DNA of 64,000 nt. Source: Tistrella mobilis (GTDB lineage Bacteria > Pseudomonadota > Alphaproteobacteria > Tistrellales > Tistrellaceae). The notes below the pieces were generated by a model that worked only from the letters and a program-made list of their open reading frames with translations, was not told the origin of the DNA and did no database searches. Position numbers and translations under genes: made by a program. Below, one piece after another: positions 34,735 to 43,001 of this stretch. Numbering within the stretch: position 1 is the stretch's first letter; each line of letters starts with the position of its first letter. The stretch lies in contig NZ_JBBIAB010000006.1 of NCBI RefSeq assembly GCF_039634785.1, positions 186,001 through 250,000 on the forward strand. Direction: 5' to 3'.

Positions 34735-36009
34735 ATGACCCTCGCCCCCGAAACCCTGCTCCGGCGCCTGTTCGACGCCGGTCTGGCCGCCAGCCGCCCC
34801 TCGGCGGCGCTGCTTGCCCCGCATATGCCGGCGCCGCCCAAGGGGCGGCTGATGGTGCTGGGCGCGGGCAAGGCCGGGGCGACCATGGCGGCGGCGGTGG
34901 AAGAACTGACCGCCGACTGGCCGATGCGGCCCGAGGGACTGGTGATCGTGCCCTATGGCCATGGGCTAGAGACGCAGCATATCCGCGTGGTCGAAGCCGC
35001 CCATCCGGTGCCGGACGAGGCCGGGCGGCGGGCGAGCGCGGCGTTGATCGATCTGGCGCGCGGCCTCGGCCCCGACGATCTGCTGCTGGCCCTGATCTCG
35101 GGCGGCGGCTCGGCACTTGCCGCGGCACCGGTGGCGGGGGTGCCGCTCGACGACAAGCGGGCGGTGACCCGGGCGCTGCTGGCCTCGGGCGCACCGATCG
35201 GGGCGATGAACACCGTCCGCAGGCATCTTTCGGCGATCAAGGGTGGCCGGCTGGCGGCCGCGGCGGCGCCGGCACGGGTGGTGACGCTGGCGATTTCCGA
35301 TGTGGCCGGCGACGATCCGGCGACCATCGCCTCGGGCCCGACCGTGCCCGACCCCACCACGCTTGCCGATGCCGGGCGGGTGCTGGCGGATTGGGGCATC
35401 ACGCCCCCTGACAGCGTCGCCCGGGCGCTCGCCGACCCCGCCAACGAGACGCCGAAACCCGGTGATCCGGTTTTCGATCGGGCCCGCTATCACATGATCG
35501 CGACCCCGATGCTGGCGCTCGAGGCCGCGGCGGCAGAGGCGGCCCGCCTTGGCCTCGCCCCCCTGGTGCTGGGCGACCGGATCGAGGGCGAGGCCCGCGA
35601 GGTCGCCCGCGTCATGGCCGGCATGGCGCTCTCGGCCCGCGCCCACGGCCGGCCGGTCAGGGGCCCCGCGGTTCTGCTCTCGGGCGGTGAGACCACCGTC
35701 ACGGTGCGCGGCGACGGACGCGGCGGCCGCAATGTCGAATTCCTGCTGGCGCTCGCCCTGGCGCTGGGCGGCGCGCCCGGCATCCACGCCCTGGCCGCCG
35801 ATACCGACGGCATCGACGGCGCCGAGCCGGTGGCGGGCGCCGTGATCGGCCCCGACACGCTCTCCCGCAGCCATGCGCTCGGCCTCGACCCGGCGGAGAT
35901 GCTGGCCCGCAACGACGCCCACACCCTGTTCGCCCGGCTGGACACCCGGATCGTGACCGGGGCGACGCGGACGAATGTGAATGATTTCAGGGCGATTCTG
36001 ATAAGCTGA
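34735..36009 (+). CDS. Glycerate 2-kinase (GckA/TtuD, DUF4147)
   Basis: A 424-residue MOFRL-type glycerate kinase. Motifs: MVLGAGKAGATMAAAVEEL, EAAHPVPDEAG, LISGGGSALAAAP, MNTVRRHLSAIKGGRLA, LLSGGETTVTV and the C-terminal ADTDGIDGAEPVAGA. It phosphorylates D-glycerate to 2-phosphoglycerate in hydroxypyruvate, tartrate or glyoxylate metabolism. ATG 34735 gives the usual length; an in-frame ATG at 34720 is possible. Confidence 0.93.
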   Translation: MTLAPETLLRRLFDAGLAASRPSAALLAPHMPAPPKGRLMVLGAGKAGATMAAAVEELTADWPMRPEGLVIVPYGHGLETQHIRVVEAAHPVPDEAGRRASAALIDLARGLGPDDLLLALISGGGSALAAAPVAGVPLDDKRAVTRALLASGAPIGAMNTVRRHLSAIKGGRLAAAAAPARVVTLAISDVAGDDPATIASGPTVPDPTTLADAGRVLADWGITPPDSVARALADPANETPKPGDPVFDRARYHMIATPMLALEAAAAEAARLGLAPLVLGDRIEGEAREVARVMAGMALSARAHGRPVRGPAVLLSGGETTVTVRGDGRGGRNVEFLLALALALGGAPGIHALAADTDGIDGAEPVAGAVIGPDTLSRSHALGLDPAEMLARNDAHTLFARLDTRIVTGATRTNVNDFRAILIS

Positions 36010-36043
36010 GCGGCGGCCTCATGGCCCTGACGTGGAGGGAGGC

Positions 36044-36202
36044 ATGACCCGGAAGCACCACGACGCCCACCCGCCGCCCGCACGGACGAGAGCGGGTGTC
36101 GAGGAGTTGCTCGACATCGCCGATCGTACGGCTGCGGAGGTGTGGCGGCCTTATGAAGACCATGATCGTCTGCTTTATGATGAGGACGGCCTGCCTAAAT
36201 AG
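36044..36202 (+). CDS. Small unrecognised protein, 52 residues
   Basis: A short reading frame starting MTRKHHDAHPPPARTR and ending LLYDEDGLPK, with a very strong Shine-Dalgarno (GGAGGGAGG, 36034-36042) 1 nt from the ATG. The first 17 residues are basic and Pro-rich. The rest is acidic and predicted helical (VEELLDIADRTAAEVWRPYE). I recognise no family. It lies 34 bp after glycerate kinase and convergent with the TetR gene. No toxin partner is visible. Confidence 0.6.
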   Translation: MTRKHHDAHPPPARTRAGVEELLDIADRTAAEVWRPYEDHDRLLYDEDGLPK

Positions 36203-36234
36203 TGCCCGGGTGACGTCCGACCCGAACAGATCGC

Positions 36235-36807
36235 CTACAGGATCGACCGGAACACCGCCGCCACCTGATCGGTGGTGGGTTTGGGGCCCTGGCCGGTGGC
36301 GTACATCAGCGTGATGCCGTCGATCAGGCCGGCGGCGGTTTCGACCGGGACATCGGGGCGGCCATCGGCGATCAGGGTCAGAAAAAAGGCGATCGGGCGG
36401 CGGGCGGCCGATGTCAGCTGCGTGCCGAGATCCGCGAGTTCCGGGCGGCGGGCGGCGGCCATGGTCAGTTCCATCCGGGCCAGGAACAGGGTGCGTTCCG
36501 TGTCGGCATAGGTGACGAGTTCCCGGGCGACATAGGCGACCGCCGAATCCAGGCCGTCGCGGGCGGCGATGTCGGCGAAGCCCAGCTGAAGGTCGTCGCA
36601 ATCCTTTTCCAGCAGGGCCGCCAGATGTTCTGCGGCCGCGATCAGCAGGGCCGTCTTCTTCGGAAAATAATACGAGCAGGAGCCCTGAGGGAGGCCGGCG
36701 GCCTCGTCCACGGCCCGGTGAGTCACGCCCTCCAGCCCGCGGGTTCCAAGCAGGCCGATGGTGGCGTCGAGTATCGCGCGCCGACGCGCGAGCTTGTCGG
36801 TTGACAT
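36235..36807 (-). CDS. TetR-family repressor
   Basis: A 190-residue TetR regulator: N-terminal HTH (ILDATIGLLGTRGLEGVTHR, EAAGLPQGSCSYYFPKKTAL) and a helical ligand domain. It is divergent from a RidA-family gene, with the perfect inverted repeat CTCTACA-AA-TGTAGAG only 5 bp upstream of its start. Probably represses itself and ridA. Ligand unknown. Confidence 0.9.
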   Translation of the reverse strand: MSTDKLARRRAILDATIGLLGTRGLEGVTHRAVDEAAGLPQGSCSYYFPKKTALLIAAAEHLAALLEKDCDDLQLGFADIAARDGLDSAVAYVARELVTYADTERTLFLARMELTMAAARRPELADLGTQLTSAARRPIAFFLTLIADGRPDVPVETAAGLIDGITLMYATGQGPKPTTDQVAAVFRSIL

Positions 36808-36812
36808 GGATC

Positions 36813-36828
36813 CTCTACAAATGTAGAG
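36813..36828. promoter_or_regulatory. TetR operator between tetR and ridA
   Basis: CTCTACA-AA-TGTAGAG, a perfect 7-2-7 inverted repeat, 5 bp before the TetR start and 48 bp before the RidA start. Best explained as the TetR binding site for both divergent promoters. Confidence 0.65.
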
Positions 36829-36876
36829 ATTTCTTATGCAATAGCATGGAAATCCCAGATGATGCCGGAGGAAAGC

Positions 36877-37284
36877 ATGACACAACCGATCATCCGCTTG
36901 AACCCGTCGACGCTGCCCGATACCAGCGGCATCGGCTATTCCCAGATTTCGGTGGTGGAGCCGGGGCGCATGGCCTGGGTGTCGGGGCAGGTGGCCTGGC
37001 GGGCCGACGGCACGGCCGTGCCCACGGGGCTTGCCGCGCAGATGGAAGTGGTGGCCGGAAATGTCCGGGCCGCGCTCGCGGATCTTGGCGCCGGCCCGGC
37101 CGATGTCGTGATGGCCCGGGTCTATGTGGTGGATCTGACCCCTGAGCGGCTGGACGAGATGATGCCGGGCTTCCGGGCGCTGTTCGGCACGGCGCAGCCT
37201 TCCGTTACCGGCATCGGTGTGGCCGCGCTGGCGGCGCCGGAGCTTCAGATCGAACTGGAGCTGGTCGTCCGGCTGCCGGATTGA
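36877..37284 (+). CDS. RidA/YjgF-family protein
   Basis: A 135-residue Rid-superfamily protein: GYSQISVVEPGRMAWVSGQV, NVRAALADLGAGPADVVMAR, TPERLDEMMPGFRALF and the end LQIELELVVRL. The RidA imine-hydrolase arginine, usually in a YVxDxxRA(x)-type context, is not evident. This may be one of the Rid subgroups with other reactions. GGAGGAAAG precedes ATG 36877. Ends 6 bp from the convergent HDO gene. Confidence 0.88.
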   Translation: MTQPIIRLNPSTLPDTSGIGYSQISVVEPGRMAWVSGQVAWRADGTAVPTGLAAQMEVVAGNVRAALADLGAGPADVVMARVYVVDLTPERLDEMMPGFRALFGTAQPSVTGIGVAALAAPELQIELELVVRLPD

Positions 37285-37290
37285 CCCGCG

Positions 37291-38859
37291 TCAGATCAGG
37301 CCGTCGCGGGCCCAGCCGGCCAGATCCCGCGCCGGTACCGGCAGCCAGTCGGGGACGGGGCGGCGGGCCGGGTCGCCATGGAAGGCGGCGAGCCAGCCCA
37401 GCGCGCGGGCGTTCAGCTCTACCATCAGCGCATAAAGATCCAGCGCCCGGCGGGCATCGTCGCGGCCCAGATGCGGGATTTCGGCACCCAGCCGGCGGGG
37501 CATGGTGGTGTGATCGAGGCCGATATTGATCTGCTCATGGGCGCGGACCTCGGCATCCTCTGCGGCGGTGATGCCGGCGGCGGCCAGCCGGCCGTTCATC
37601 GGATTGGGCCGGCCGGGCAGGCCTTCGGTCACGATCAGCACCGCCGGGAAGGCGGCGGGTGCACGATCGGCGATCAGGCCCAGCAGGTCGACATAGGCCG
37701 TGAAGGGCGGCAGCGGCAGACCGTCGATCACCGCGTCGGCATCGAGCCCCAGGCGGCGGCAGGCCTCCAGCTCATGGGCTTCATGGCCGCTTTCCTCGAC
37801 ATGATAACGCCGCATGCGGCCGCGCAGTCCCGGGCGCAGCGCCATGCGCATCGCCGGCAGGAAGATGTCGGTGATCCGCGCCGAAACATGGTACTGCGCC
37901 AGATAGACGCCGCGCGCGATCGCGGTTGCGATACCGGCATCCCGGCCGGCCAGCAGCGCCCCGATCCGGTCGTCGCCGATGGCGGAGAGCAGGGCCGGGG
38001 TCATCGCCTCGGCGGTGAGGATCAGGCCGATGCCGGTTTCGGGGATCGGGGTTCCGGCGGGCGGCAGCGCCCGGCGTTCGGCCCCGGGCAGGCCCGCCAG
38101 GATCAGCGTGGTTGCCGCCACCCCCAGATGGCGTTCGGCTTCCGTGATGTCATAAAGACAGCCGGGCGGGGCCGAGAACCGTGCCTCGGTGCCGGTCAGC
38201 CGGGCGAGCAGGCGCCCGGTGGCGACCAGGCTCAACGGCGCGGTCACCGCCCAGGCCTCGACCAGCAACCGCAGGATGGCGGCATGGAATCCGGCGCCCT
38301 GCGGCAGCTCCGGCGGCGGGGCGAAGGGGCCCGCCTGGCCGCCGCCGGCGATCACGTCGCGGATGCGGTCGAGCAGGCCGCGGGCAAGATCCAGCATGGC
38401 GGTGTGGTCGAGCCCGCCGATCTCGCGCCGCCCGGCGGCGATCCAGCCCGCCGCGCGGTCGAGTGCTGCATCCAGCCGGGCATGATCGGCGACCAGAACA
38501 TCGTGGCCGTCATCGGTTTCGGTGATCAGCCCCAGCCGGTCGAGCCCGTCCAGAAGATCGACCAGCCCGTCGGGGTCCGGGTCGGCGCCCGCCGCACGCC
38601 GCTGTGCGCGGGCCGCCGAGGCGCTGCGTATCGCAGCCCAATCCCCCGCCGCCGCATCGCGCAGCCGGTCGAGCCGGGCGGCGAGGTCGGCCGCACCGAT
38701 GCCGGTGACGTCGAGTTCGGTGACGCCGCCGTCATGGACCAGGGCGAGGGTGTCGGGGCTGCGGGGATCGATCCGCAGCACCGCCAGCCGCGGCCGTCGA
38801 TAGGCGCCGAGGCTCCAGGGGGAGAAGGGGATACTCGCGGGGGAGGCGGAAGCGGTCAT
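37291..38859 (-). CDS. RRE-like/heme-oxygenase-like diiron oxidase (HDO), single
   Basis: A 522-residue protein. Residues about 20-115 resemble a leader-binding winged helix (starts RRPRL, ends LLDGLDRLGLITE). The C-terminal about 220 residues have a heme-oxygenase-like diiron fold with candidate ligands His324 (AQYHVS), Glu355/Glu356 and His359 (YHVEESGHEAHE) and a late helix with HEQINIGLDH (441-450). HDO enzymes activate O2 for N-oxygenation, decarboxylation or C-C cleavage. It overlaps the double-HDO gene by 4 bp (ATGA) and ends the peptide/ThDP/HDO operon. I recognise no characterised close relative. Confidence 0.75.
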   Translation of the reverse strand: MTASASPASIPFSPWSLGAYRRPRLAVLRIDPRSPDTLALVHDGGVTELDVTGIGAADLAARLDRLRDAAAGDWAAIRSASAARAQRRAAGADPDPDGLVDLLDGLDRLGLITETDDGHDVLVADHARLDAALDRAAGWIAAGRREIGGLDHTAMLDLARGLLDRIRDVIAGGGQAGPFAPPPELPQGAGFHAAILRLLVEAWAVTAPLSLVATGRLLARLTGTEARFSAPPGCLYDITEAERHLGVAATTLILAGLPGAERRALPPAGTPIPETGIGLILTAEAMTPALLSAIGDDRIGALLAGRDAGIATAIARGVYLAQYHVSARITDIFLPAMRMALRPGLRGRMRRYHVEESGHEAHELEACRRLGLDADAVIDGLPLPPFTAYVDLLGLIADRAPAAFPAVLIVTEGLPGRPNPMNGRLAAAGITAAEDAEVRAHEQINIGLDHTTMPRRLGAEIPHLGRDDARRALDLYALMVELNARALGWLAAFHGDPARRPVPDWLPVPARDLAGWARDGLI

Positions 38860-40931
38860 CGGGCAGGCTCTCCGCGGGTGGCGGTCATCGAAAGCGGCAG
38901 GCGCAGGGTCGGGATCGGGTCGGCACCCTGCCCGTAATGGCTGAGGATGCGGCGCTCCAGCCGGTCGAAGGCTTCGAGCAGGGTGACGGCCGCCTTCAGC
39001 GTCACCAGAGTCTGCTCCCGGCCGACGAAATCACGCAAGCCCATCAGGCGGGACGAGATGTCGCCATGCGCACCTTCGTCGTTCAGCCCGGCATGCCAGA
39101 CCAGCGGCGACCAGAAGCCTTCTGGCATGTCGAGCGCCCGGGCGCGATCGACCAGCAGATCGTGGAACCGCTGCGCCGGCCGTTCGAACAGGAAGAGCAG
39201 GGCTTCGAACGAAACCGGATCCTGGGCGGCGAGCACCGCCAGCGTCGAGGTGAGCGCGAAAGTCTCGGGCAGCGGCACCAGGCGGTCGAGCAGGTCCTCG
39301 TCGATGCCGACCGCAGCCAGGGCATCGGCAAGGGTGCGGTCGTGGCCGACCTCTTCGGCGAGGAAGCCTTCCAGCAGCCGGGTCCGGGCCGGCGATCCGG
39401 CATGGCCGAGTGCCGGGGCGACCGCCCGCGGGCCCATCCGCACCACCTGATGATACTCGATCGCATAGCCGATCAGCTGCGCGCGTGTGGCGCTGCCTTC
39501 GGCGAAGGCCCGGCCCAGGGCACCGGTGCAGATCCGCGCCTCGGCGGCGGCGACGAAGCGGCGCAGCTCGCGCATCGCCTGGGCGCCCGACACGCCATGG
39601 GCGATGCCGGGATCGGCGTCTTCCAGCAGGCCCAGCCCGTCCAGCGCCTGCAGGATTTCGCCCACACCCGCGGCGCCGAAACCGGGGGCCACGGCCGCCA
39701 GCTGCGCCCGCGGGGCACCCGCGGCGAGGGCGGCCATCAGCCGGCGCGCCTCGTCCAGCCCTTCCGGCAGGATGTCGATCGCACAGCCCTGATCGCCGTA
39801 ATCCAGGCGGATGGAGGCGGGCTCGATCGCCACGCCGACACCGTCCCTGAGTTTCGGCCGGCGCGGCACCGCCGTCTCGGGCGCCGAGGGATCGGTGGTG
39901 ACGTTGCCCGCGATCGCCGGCAGCCCGGTATCGGGGGCGAAGCCCTCCACCCGCCGCACCCGGTCGCCCGGCACGGCATAGTGATCGAGGATCGCGCCGT
40001 AGAAATCGTCATACAGCTCGACGAACAGGTCGAGCCCGTCGATCACCCGGCCGAGCTCGTCCTCGCCGATGCCGTCGAGCGCATCGAAGATCTCGCGGGT
40101 GAGCAGGCCGTGGCCGCCGTTCATGTTGATGCCGGCATGGGCACGGATCGGGCCGATGAAGGCCTCGTCCATGCCGCGGCGCTCGGCCGCGCGCACGAAG
40201 CTGTCGACGTCGATGTCCCGGCCTTCCAGCACGCCGAGCGTCGCGAAGAACAGGATCGGGTCGGTCCGGGCCCAGTGCGACAGCGCATTGGCAAGCGCCA
40301 TCGTCTCGGGCAGCGGCACGGTGCGGGCCAGGATTTCGCGGTCGAGCCCCACGGCCTCCAGCGCCTTCAGGATCAGCTCGTCATGGCCGACCTCTTCGCC
40401 GTAGAAGCGGTTCATCGCCACCCGCGCGGGCGTGCTGCCGGTCCAGGCCAGGACCGGGCTGTCGAACCAGCTTTCGCGGAACAGGAAGTGGTAGTTCTCG
40501 ATCGCCATGCCATGGAAGACCCGCTCGGGCACGGCATGGGGATCGTCGAGCATCGCCCGCCAGAACCGGTTGCGATACAGCCGGGTGAAGAGCAGGCGGT
40601 TGGTCCGGTCCTCGATCGCGAACAGGGCGGCCCGGCCCGACCGGGCGGCCGGCGGGGCCGCTTCGTCGACCAGGTCGAAGGCGGCGAGGTCGCGGATCAG
40701 CCGGGGCATGTTGGCGCCCCCGGCCTCGCGCTCCAGCGCCTCGGCATCGCGACCGCCGTCGATCAGGCGCAGCACCCGGCCCAGCGCCGGGGCATCCACG
40801 CCCCCGGCCTCCAGATGGAAGCGCGTGCCGCCGCGGTCGAGAGCGATGCCGTCCGCCGCCTCGACGATGCGGGCGGCAAGGCGCGGGCGGCGGGGTGCAG
40901 AGGGGTGGGGGGGAAAGGTGTCGACGGACAT
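38856..40931 (-). CDS. Tandem [RRE-like + HDO] x2 protein
   Basis: A 691-residue duplicated protein. Each half is a winged-helix/RRE-like segment (about 14-92, RRPRL start; about 357-440, RRPKL start) followed by an iron-containing redox HDO domain. Ligand candidates in half 1: His148 (IENYHF), Glu180 and His183 (GEEVGHDE), His265/His274 (HAGINMNGGHG). In half 2: His494 (IEYHQV), Glu527/His530 (AEEVGHDR), Glu619/His622 (NDEGAHGD). Half 1 has Asn where half 2 has the ExxH glutamate. The halves are clearly paralogous. Likely cytosolic oxidase acting on the peptide encoded upstream (inference). Confidence 0.78.
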   Translation of the reverse strand: MSVDTFPPHPSAPRRPRLAARIVEAADGIALDRGGTRFHLEAGGVDAPALGRVLRLIDGGRDAEALEREAGGANMPRLIRDLAAFDLVDEAAPPAARSGRAALFAIEDRTNRLLFTRLYRNRFWRAMLDDPHAVPERVFHGMAIENYHFLFRESWFDSPVLAWTGSTPARVAMNRFYGEEVGHDELILKALEAVGLDREILARTVPLPETMALANALSHWARTDPILFFATLGVLEGRDIDVDSFVRAAERRGMDEAFIGPIRAHAGINMNGGHGLLTREIFDALDGIGEDELGRVIDGLDLFVELYDDFYGAILDHYAVPGDRVRRVEGFAPDTGLPAIAGNVTTDPSAPETAVPRRPKLRDGVGVAIEPASIRLDYGDQGCAIDILPEGLDEARRLMAALAAGAPRAQLAAVAPGFGAAGVGEILQALDGLGLLEDADPGIAHGVSGAQAMRELRRFVAAAEARICTGALGRAFAEGSATRAQLIGYAIEYHQVVRMGPRAVAPALGHAGSPARTRLLEGFLAEEVGHDRTLADALAAVGIDEDLLDRLVPLPETFALTSTLAVLAAQDPVSFEALLFLFERPAQRFHDLLVDRARALDMPEGFWSPLVWHAGLNDEGAHGDISSRLMGLRDFVGREQTLVTLKAAVTLLEAFDRLERRILSHYGQGADPIPTLRLPLSMTATRGEPAR

Positions 40932-40969
40932 GGGGAACGGCGCCTCTCGTGATCGGGATCCATCCAGGC

Positions 40970-42727
40970 TCAGGACTTGAAGGCGTCGGGATCGCCGCCG
41001 CCGAAGGCTGCGGCGATCGCCTTGCCCGAGACGGCGCCGGCCGGGCGGCGGGCGGCCGGATCGAGCATCACCTCGACCACGGCCGGCACGCCCGCCTCGG
41101 CGGCGCGCGCGGCACGGGCCAGGGCGGGGGCGATGCCCGAGGCGCGCTCCACCCGCTCGCCATGGCCGCCCAGCGCTTCGGCCAGGCGGTCGTAGCGGGT
41201 GGCGCGGCTTAAGAACTGGCCGTCGAGATTGGCGTCGCCGAAGATGTCGTCGTGGAAATTGCGCATCTCGCCCCAGGCGCCGTCATTGCCGATCAGCACC
41301 ACGAAGCCGGTCTTCGCGCGCACGGCGCTGTCGATTTCCATGGCATTGAAGCCGAAGGCGCCGTCGCCCTGCACCGCCAGCACCGGGCATGCGGGCCGGG
41401 CCAGGCGGGCGGCAATGGCGAAGGGCAGGCCGATGCCCAGGCAGCCGAAGGGGCCCGGATCCATCCAGTGGCCCGGGCGGCCGACCGGGATGGCGCCGGC
41501 GGTTTCGGCGATCACGTCGCCGCCGTCGCCGATGGTGACGGTGTCGGGGGTGACGAACCGGGCGGCCTCGGCTGCGAAACGGGCATGGTCGATCGGGCCG
41601 TCGCCGTCCAGGCGGTCTTGACGTGCGCGGGCCGCCCTGGCGTCGCGGGCGGCAAGCTGTTCGGGCCAGGCGGCCGGCACCCGGTGGCCATCGGCCTCGA
41701 AAGTCTGGGCCAGGGCGGTCAGGAAATGGCGCGGGCTGGCGGTAACGCCCATGACCGCGCCGCGATTGCGGCCAAGCCTTGCGGGGTCTGCATCGACATG
41801 GACGATCACGCAATCGGGATCGATCAGCGGTGCGCGGCCGTAATTCAGGCGGAAGTCGAAATCGATGCCGATCGCGATGATCAGATCGGCCGCGGGCAGG
41901 GCGCGGGCGCGGGCGGCGCTGTGCATCTGCGGATGGTCCGGCGGCAGGATGCCGCGGGCGGCACCATTGGCGAAGACCGGGCAGCCGGTCTCGCGCACGA
42001 AACGGTCGAGCGCCTCTTCCGCCCCCGCCCAATAGACGCCCGATCCGGCCAGCAGCAGGGGGGTGCGGGCGGCGCGGAGCAGGGCGGCGGTCTTGGCCAC
42101 GGCGTCCGGATCGGCGGCGGGGGCGTGGCTCTGGCCGCGCCCCTGCGCGAAACTGAGCGCATCCGCCGGCACGCGACCCATCAGCAGGTCGAAGGGCAGA
42201 TCCAGTGCCACGGGGGCCGGCCGCGGCACCATGGCGGTGGCGGCGGCCTCTGCCAGCAATTCGGGCAGGCGCCACAGATCGCCCGGCGTCGCGGTCATGC
42301 GGGTGACGGGCTTCAGCATGTCGAGCTGGGGGGCTTCCTGCAGCGCCCCCATGCCTTCCGTAGCCCCCGGATTGCGGCCGGCCAGCAGCATCAGCGGGCT
42401 GCCGGCCGCCCATGCATTGGCGACCGCGACCGCGGCCCCGACCACGCCCGGGCCTGCGGTTGCAGCCGATACCTGAACCTGGCGGGTCAGCCGGGCCATG
42501 GCATCGGCGGCATGGGCGGCGGCCTGTTCATGGCGGAAATCGACCAGCCGGATGCCGGTGCGGGCGCAGCCGTCGAACAAGGGCGACAGATGCCCGCCGG
42601 TCAGCGTGAAGAGATGCCCGATGCCCAGCGCGCGCAGCTGGGCGGCGGCGACGATGCCGCCATGGAGCAGGGGGGCCGGATCGGCGTCGATCCGCGATGC
42701 AGCCGGATCGGGGGCGGCGTGGCTCAT
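40970..42727 (-). CDS. Thiamine-diphosphate enzyme, acetolactate-synthase-like
   Basis: A 585-residue ThDP enzyme with the three usual domains. The PYR domain has the activating glutamate in DFRHEQAAAHAADAMAR (Glu67) and GPGVVGAAVAVANAW. The PP domain has the GDG...N motif (VQGDGAFGFNAMEID...NDGAWGE). It resembles acetolactate synthase, oxalyl-CoA decarboxylase or 2-hydroxyacyl-CoA lyase; motifs do not decide between them. No ilvN-like small subunit is nearby. It sits between the small peptide gene and the HDO genes, so it may carry out carboligation or decarboxylation in that pathway. Confidence 0.85.
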   Translation of the reverse strand: MSHAAPDPAASRIDADPAPLLHGGIVAAAQLRALGIGHLFTLTGGHLSPLFDGCARTGIRLVDFRHEQAAAHAADAMARLTRQVQVSAATAGPGVVGAAVAVANAWAAGSPLMLLAGRNPGATEGMGALQEAPQLDMLKPVTRMTATPGDLWRLPELLAEAAATAMVPRPAPVALDLPFDLLMGRVPADALSFAQGRGQSHAPAADPDAVAKTAALLRAARTPLLLAGSGVYWAGAEEALDRFVRETGCPVFANGAARGILPPDHPQMHSAARARALPAADLIIAIGIDFDFRLNYGRAPLIDPDCVIVHVDADPARLGRNRGAVMGVTASPRHFLTALAQTFEADGHRVPAAWPEQLAARDARAARARQDRLDGDGPIDHARFAAEAARFVTPDTVTIGDGGDVIAETAGAIPVGRPGHWMDPGPFGCLGIGLPFAIAARLARPACPVLAVQGDGAFGFNAMEIDSAVRAKTGFVVLIGNDGAWGEMRNFHDDIFGDANLDGQFLSRATRYDRLAEALGGHGERVERASGIAPALARAARAAEAGVPAVVEVMLDPAARRPAGAVSGKAIAAAFGGGDPDAFKS

Positions 42728-42763
42728 CGGGGGGCTTCCTTCGGCGTCGGCGTCGGCGGGGAA

Positions 42764-42796
42764 GGCGCCGGCCCGGGAGCCCCCGGGACCGGCGCC
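42764..42796 (-). terminator. Hairpin between peptide gene and enzyme genes
   Basis: GGCGCCGGCCCGGG (42764-42777) pairs with CCCGGGACCGGCGCC (42782-42796) with one bulge, 22 bp past the peptide stop and 36 bp before the ThDP gene. No T-run. It probably stabilises or attenuates, so the peptide would be made in excess of the enzymes. Confidence 0.65.
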
Positions 42797-42818
42797 CGAT
42801 CGTTCAGATGTCGCCGGC

Positions 42819-42986
42819 TCAGAGATGCACGGCGATCAGCACCGGCTTCTCCTGGGTGGCCGGGCGGATCTGGACCAGGAAGGTCTTGCCGCCGGTCAGC
42901 CCGGTGCGAAGGGCGATGTCGGGCTCCTTCGCGTCCAGCCCGAGCTTCGCCACCGTATCCCTGACGTCCACCACTTTGTCGCTCAT
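42819..42986 (-). CDS. Small conserved-looking peptide, candidate RiPP precursor
   Basis: A 55-residue peptide, first gene of the operon with the ThDP enzyme and HDO proteins. It starts MSDKVVDVRDTVAKLGLDAK (helical, leader-like), has a central TGLTGGKTF and ends EKPVLIAVHL. No Cys, no signal peptide, no membrane helix. GGAGGGAGA precedes ATG 42986; an ATG at 43001 would add five residues. A strong -10 (TATAAT) lies just upstream and a hairpin just downstream. It could instead be a small folded subunit. Confidence 0.7.
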   Translation of the reverse strand: MSDKVVDVRDTVAKLGLDAKEPDIALRTGLTGGKTFLVQIRPATQEKPVLIAVHL

Positions 42987-43001
42987 GGCGTCTCCCTCCA
43001 T

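Noticed and set aside
36044-36885. Toxin-antitoxin pair made of the 52-residue protein and the TetR gene
   Set aside because: The genes are convergent, the TetR pairs with ridA through its operator, and the small protein has no toxin or antitoxin motif.
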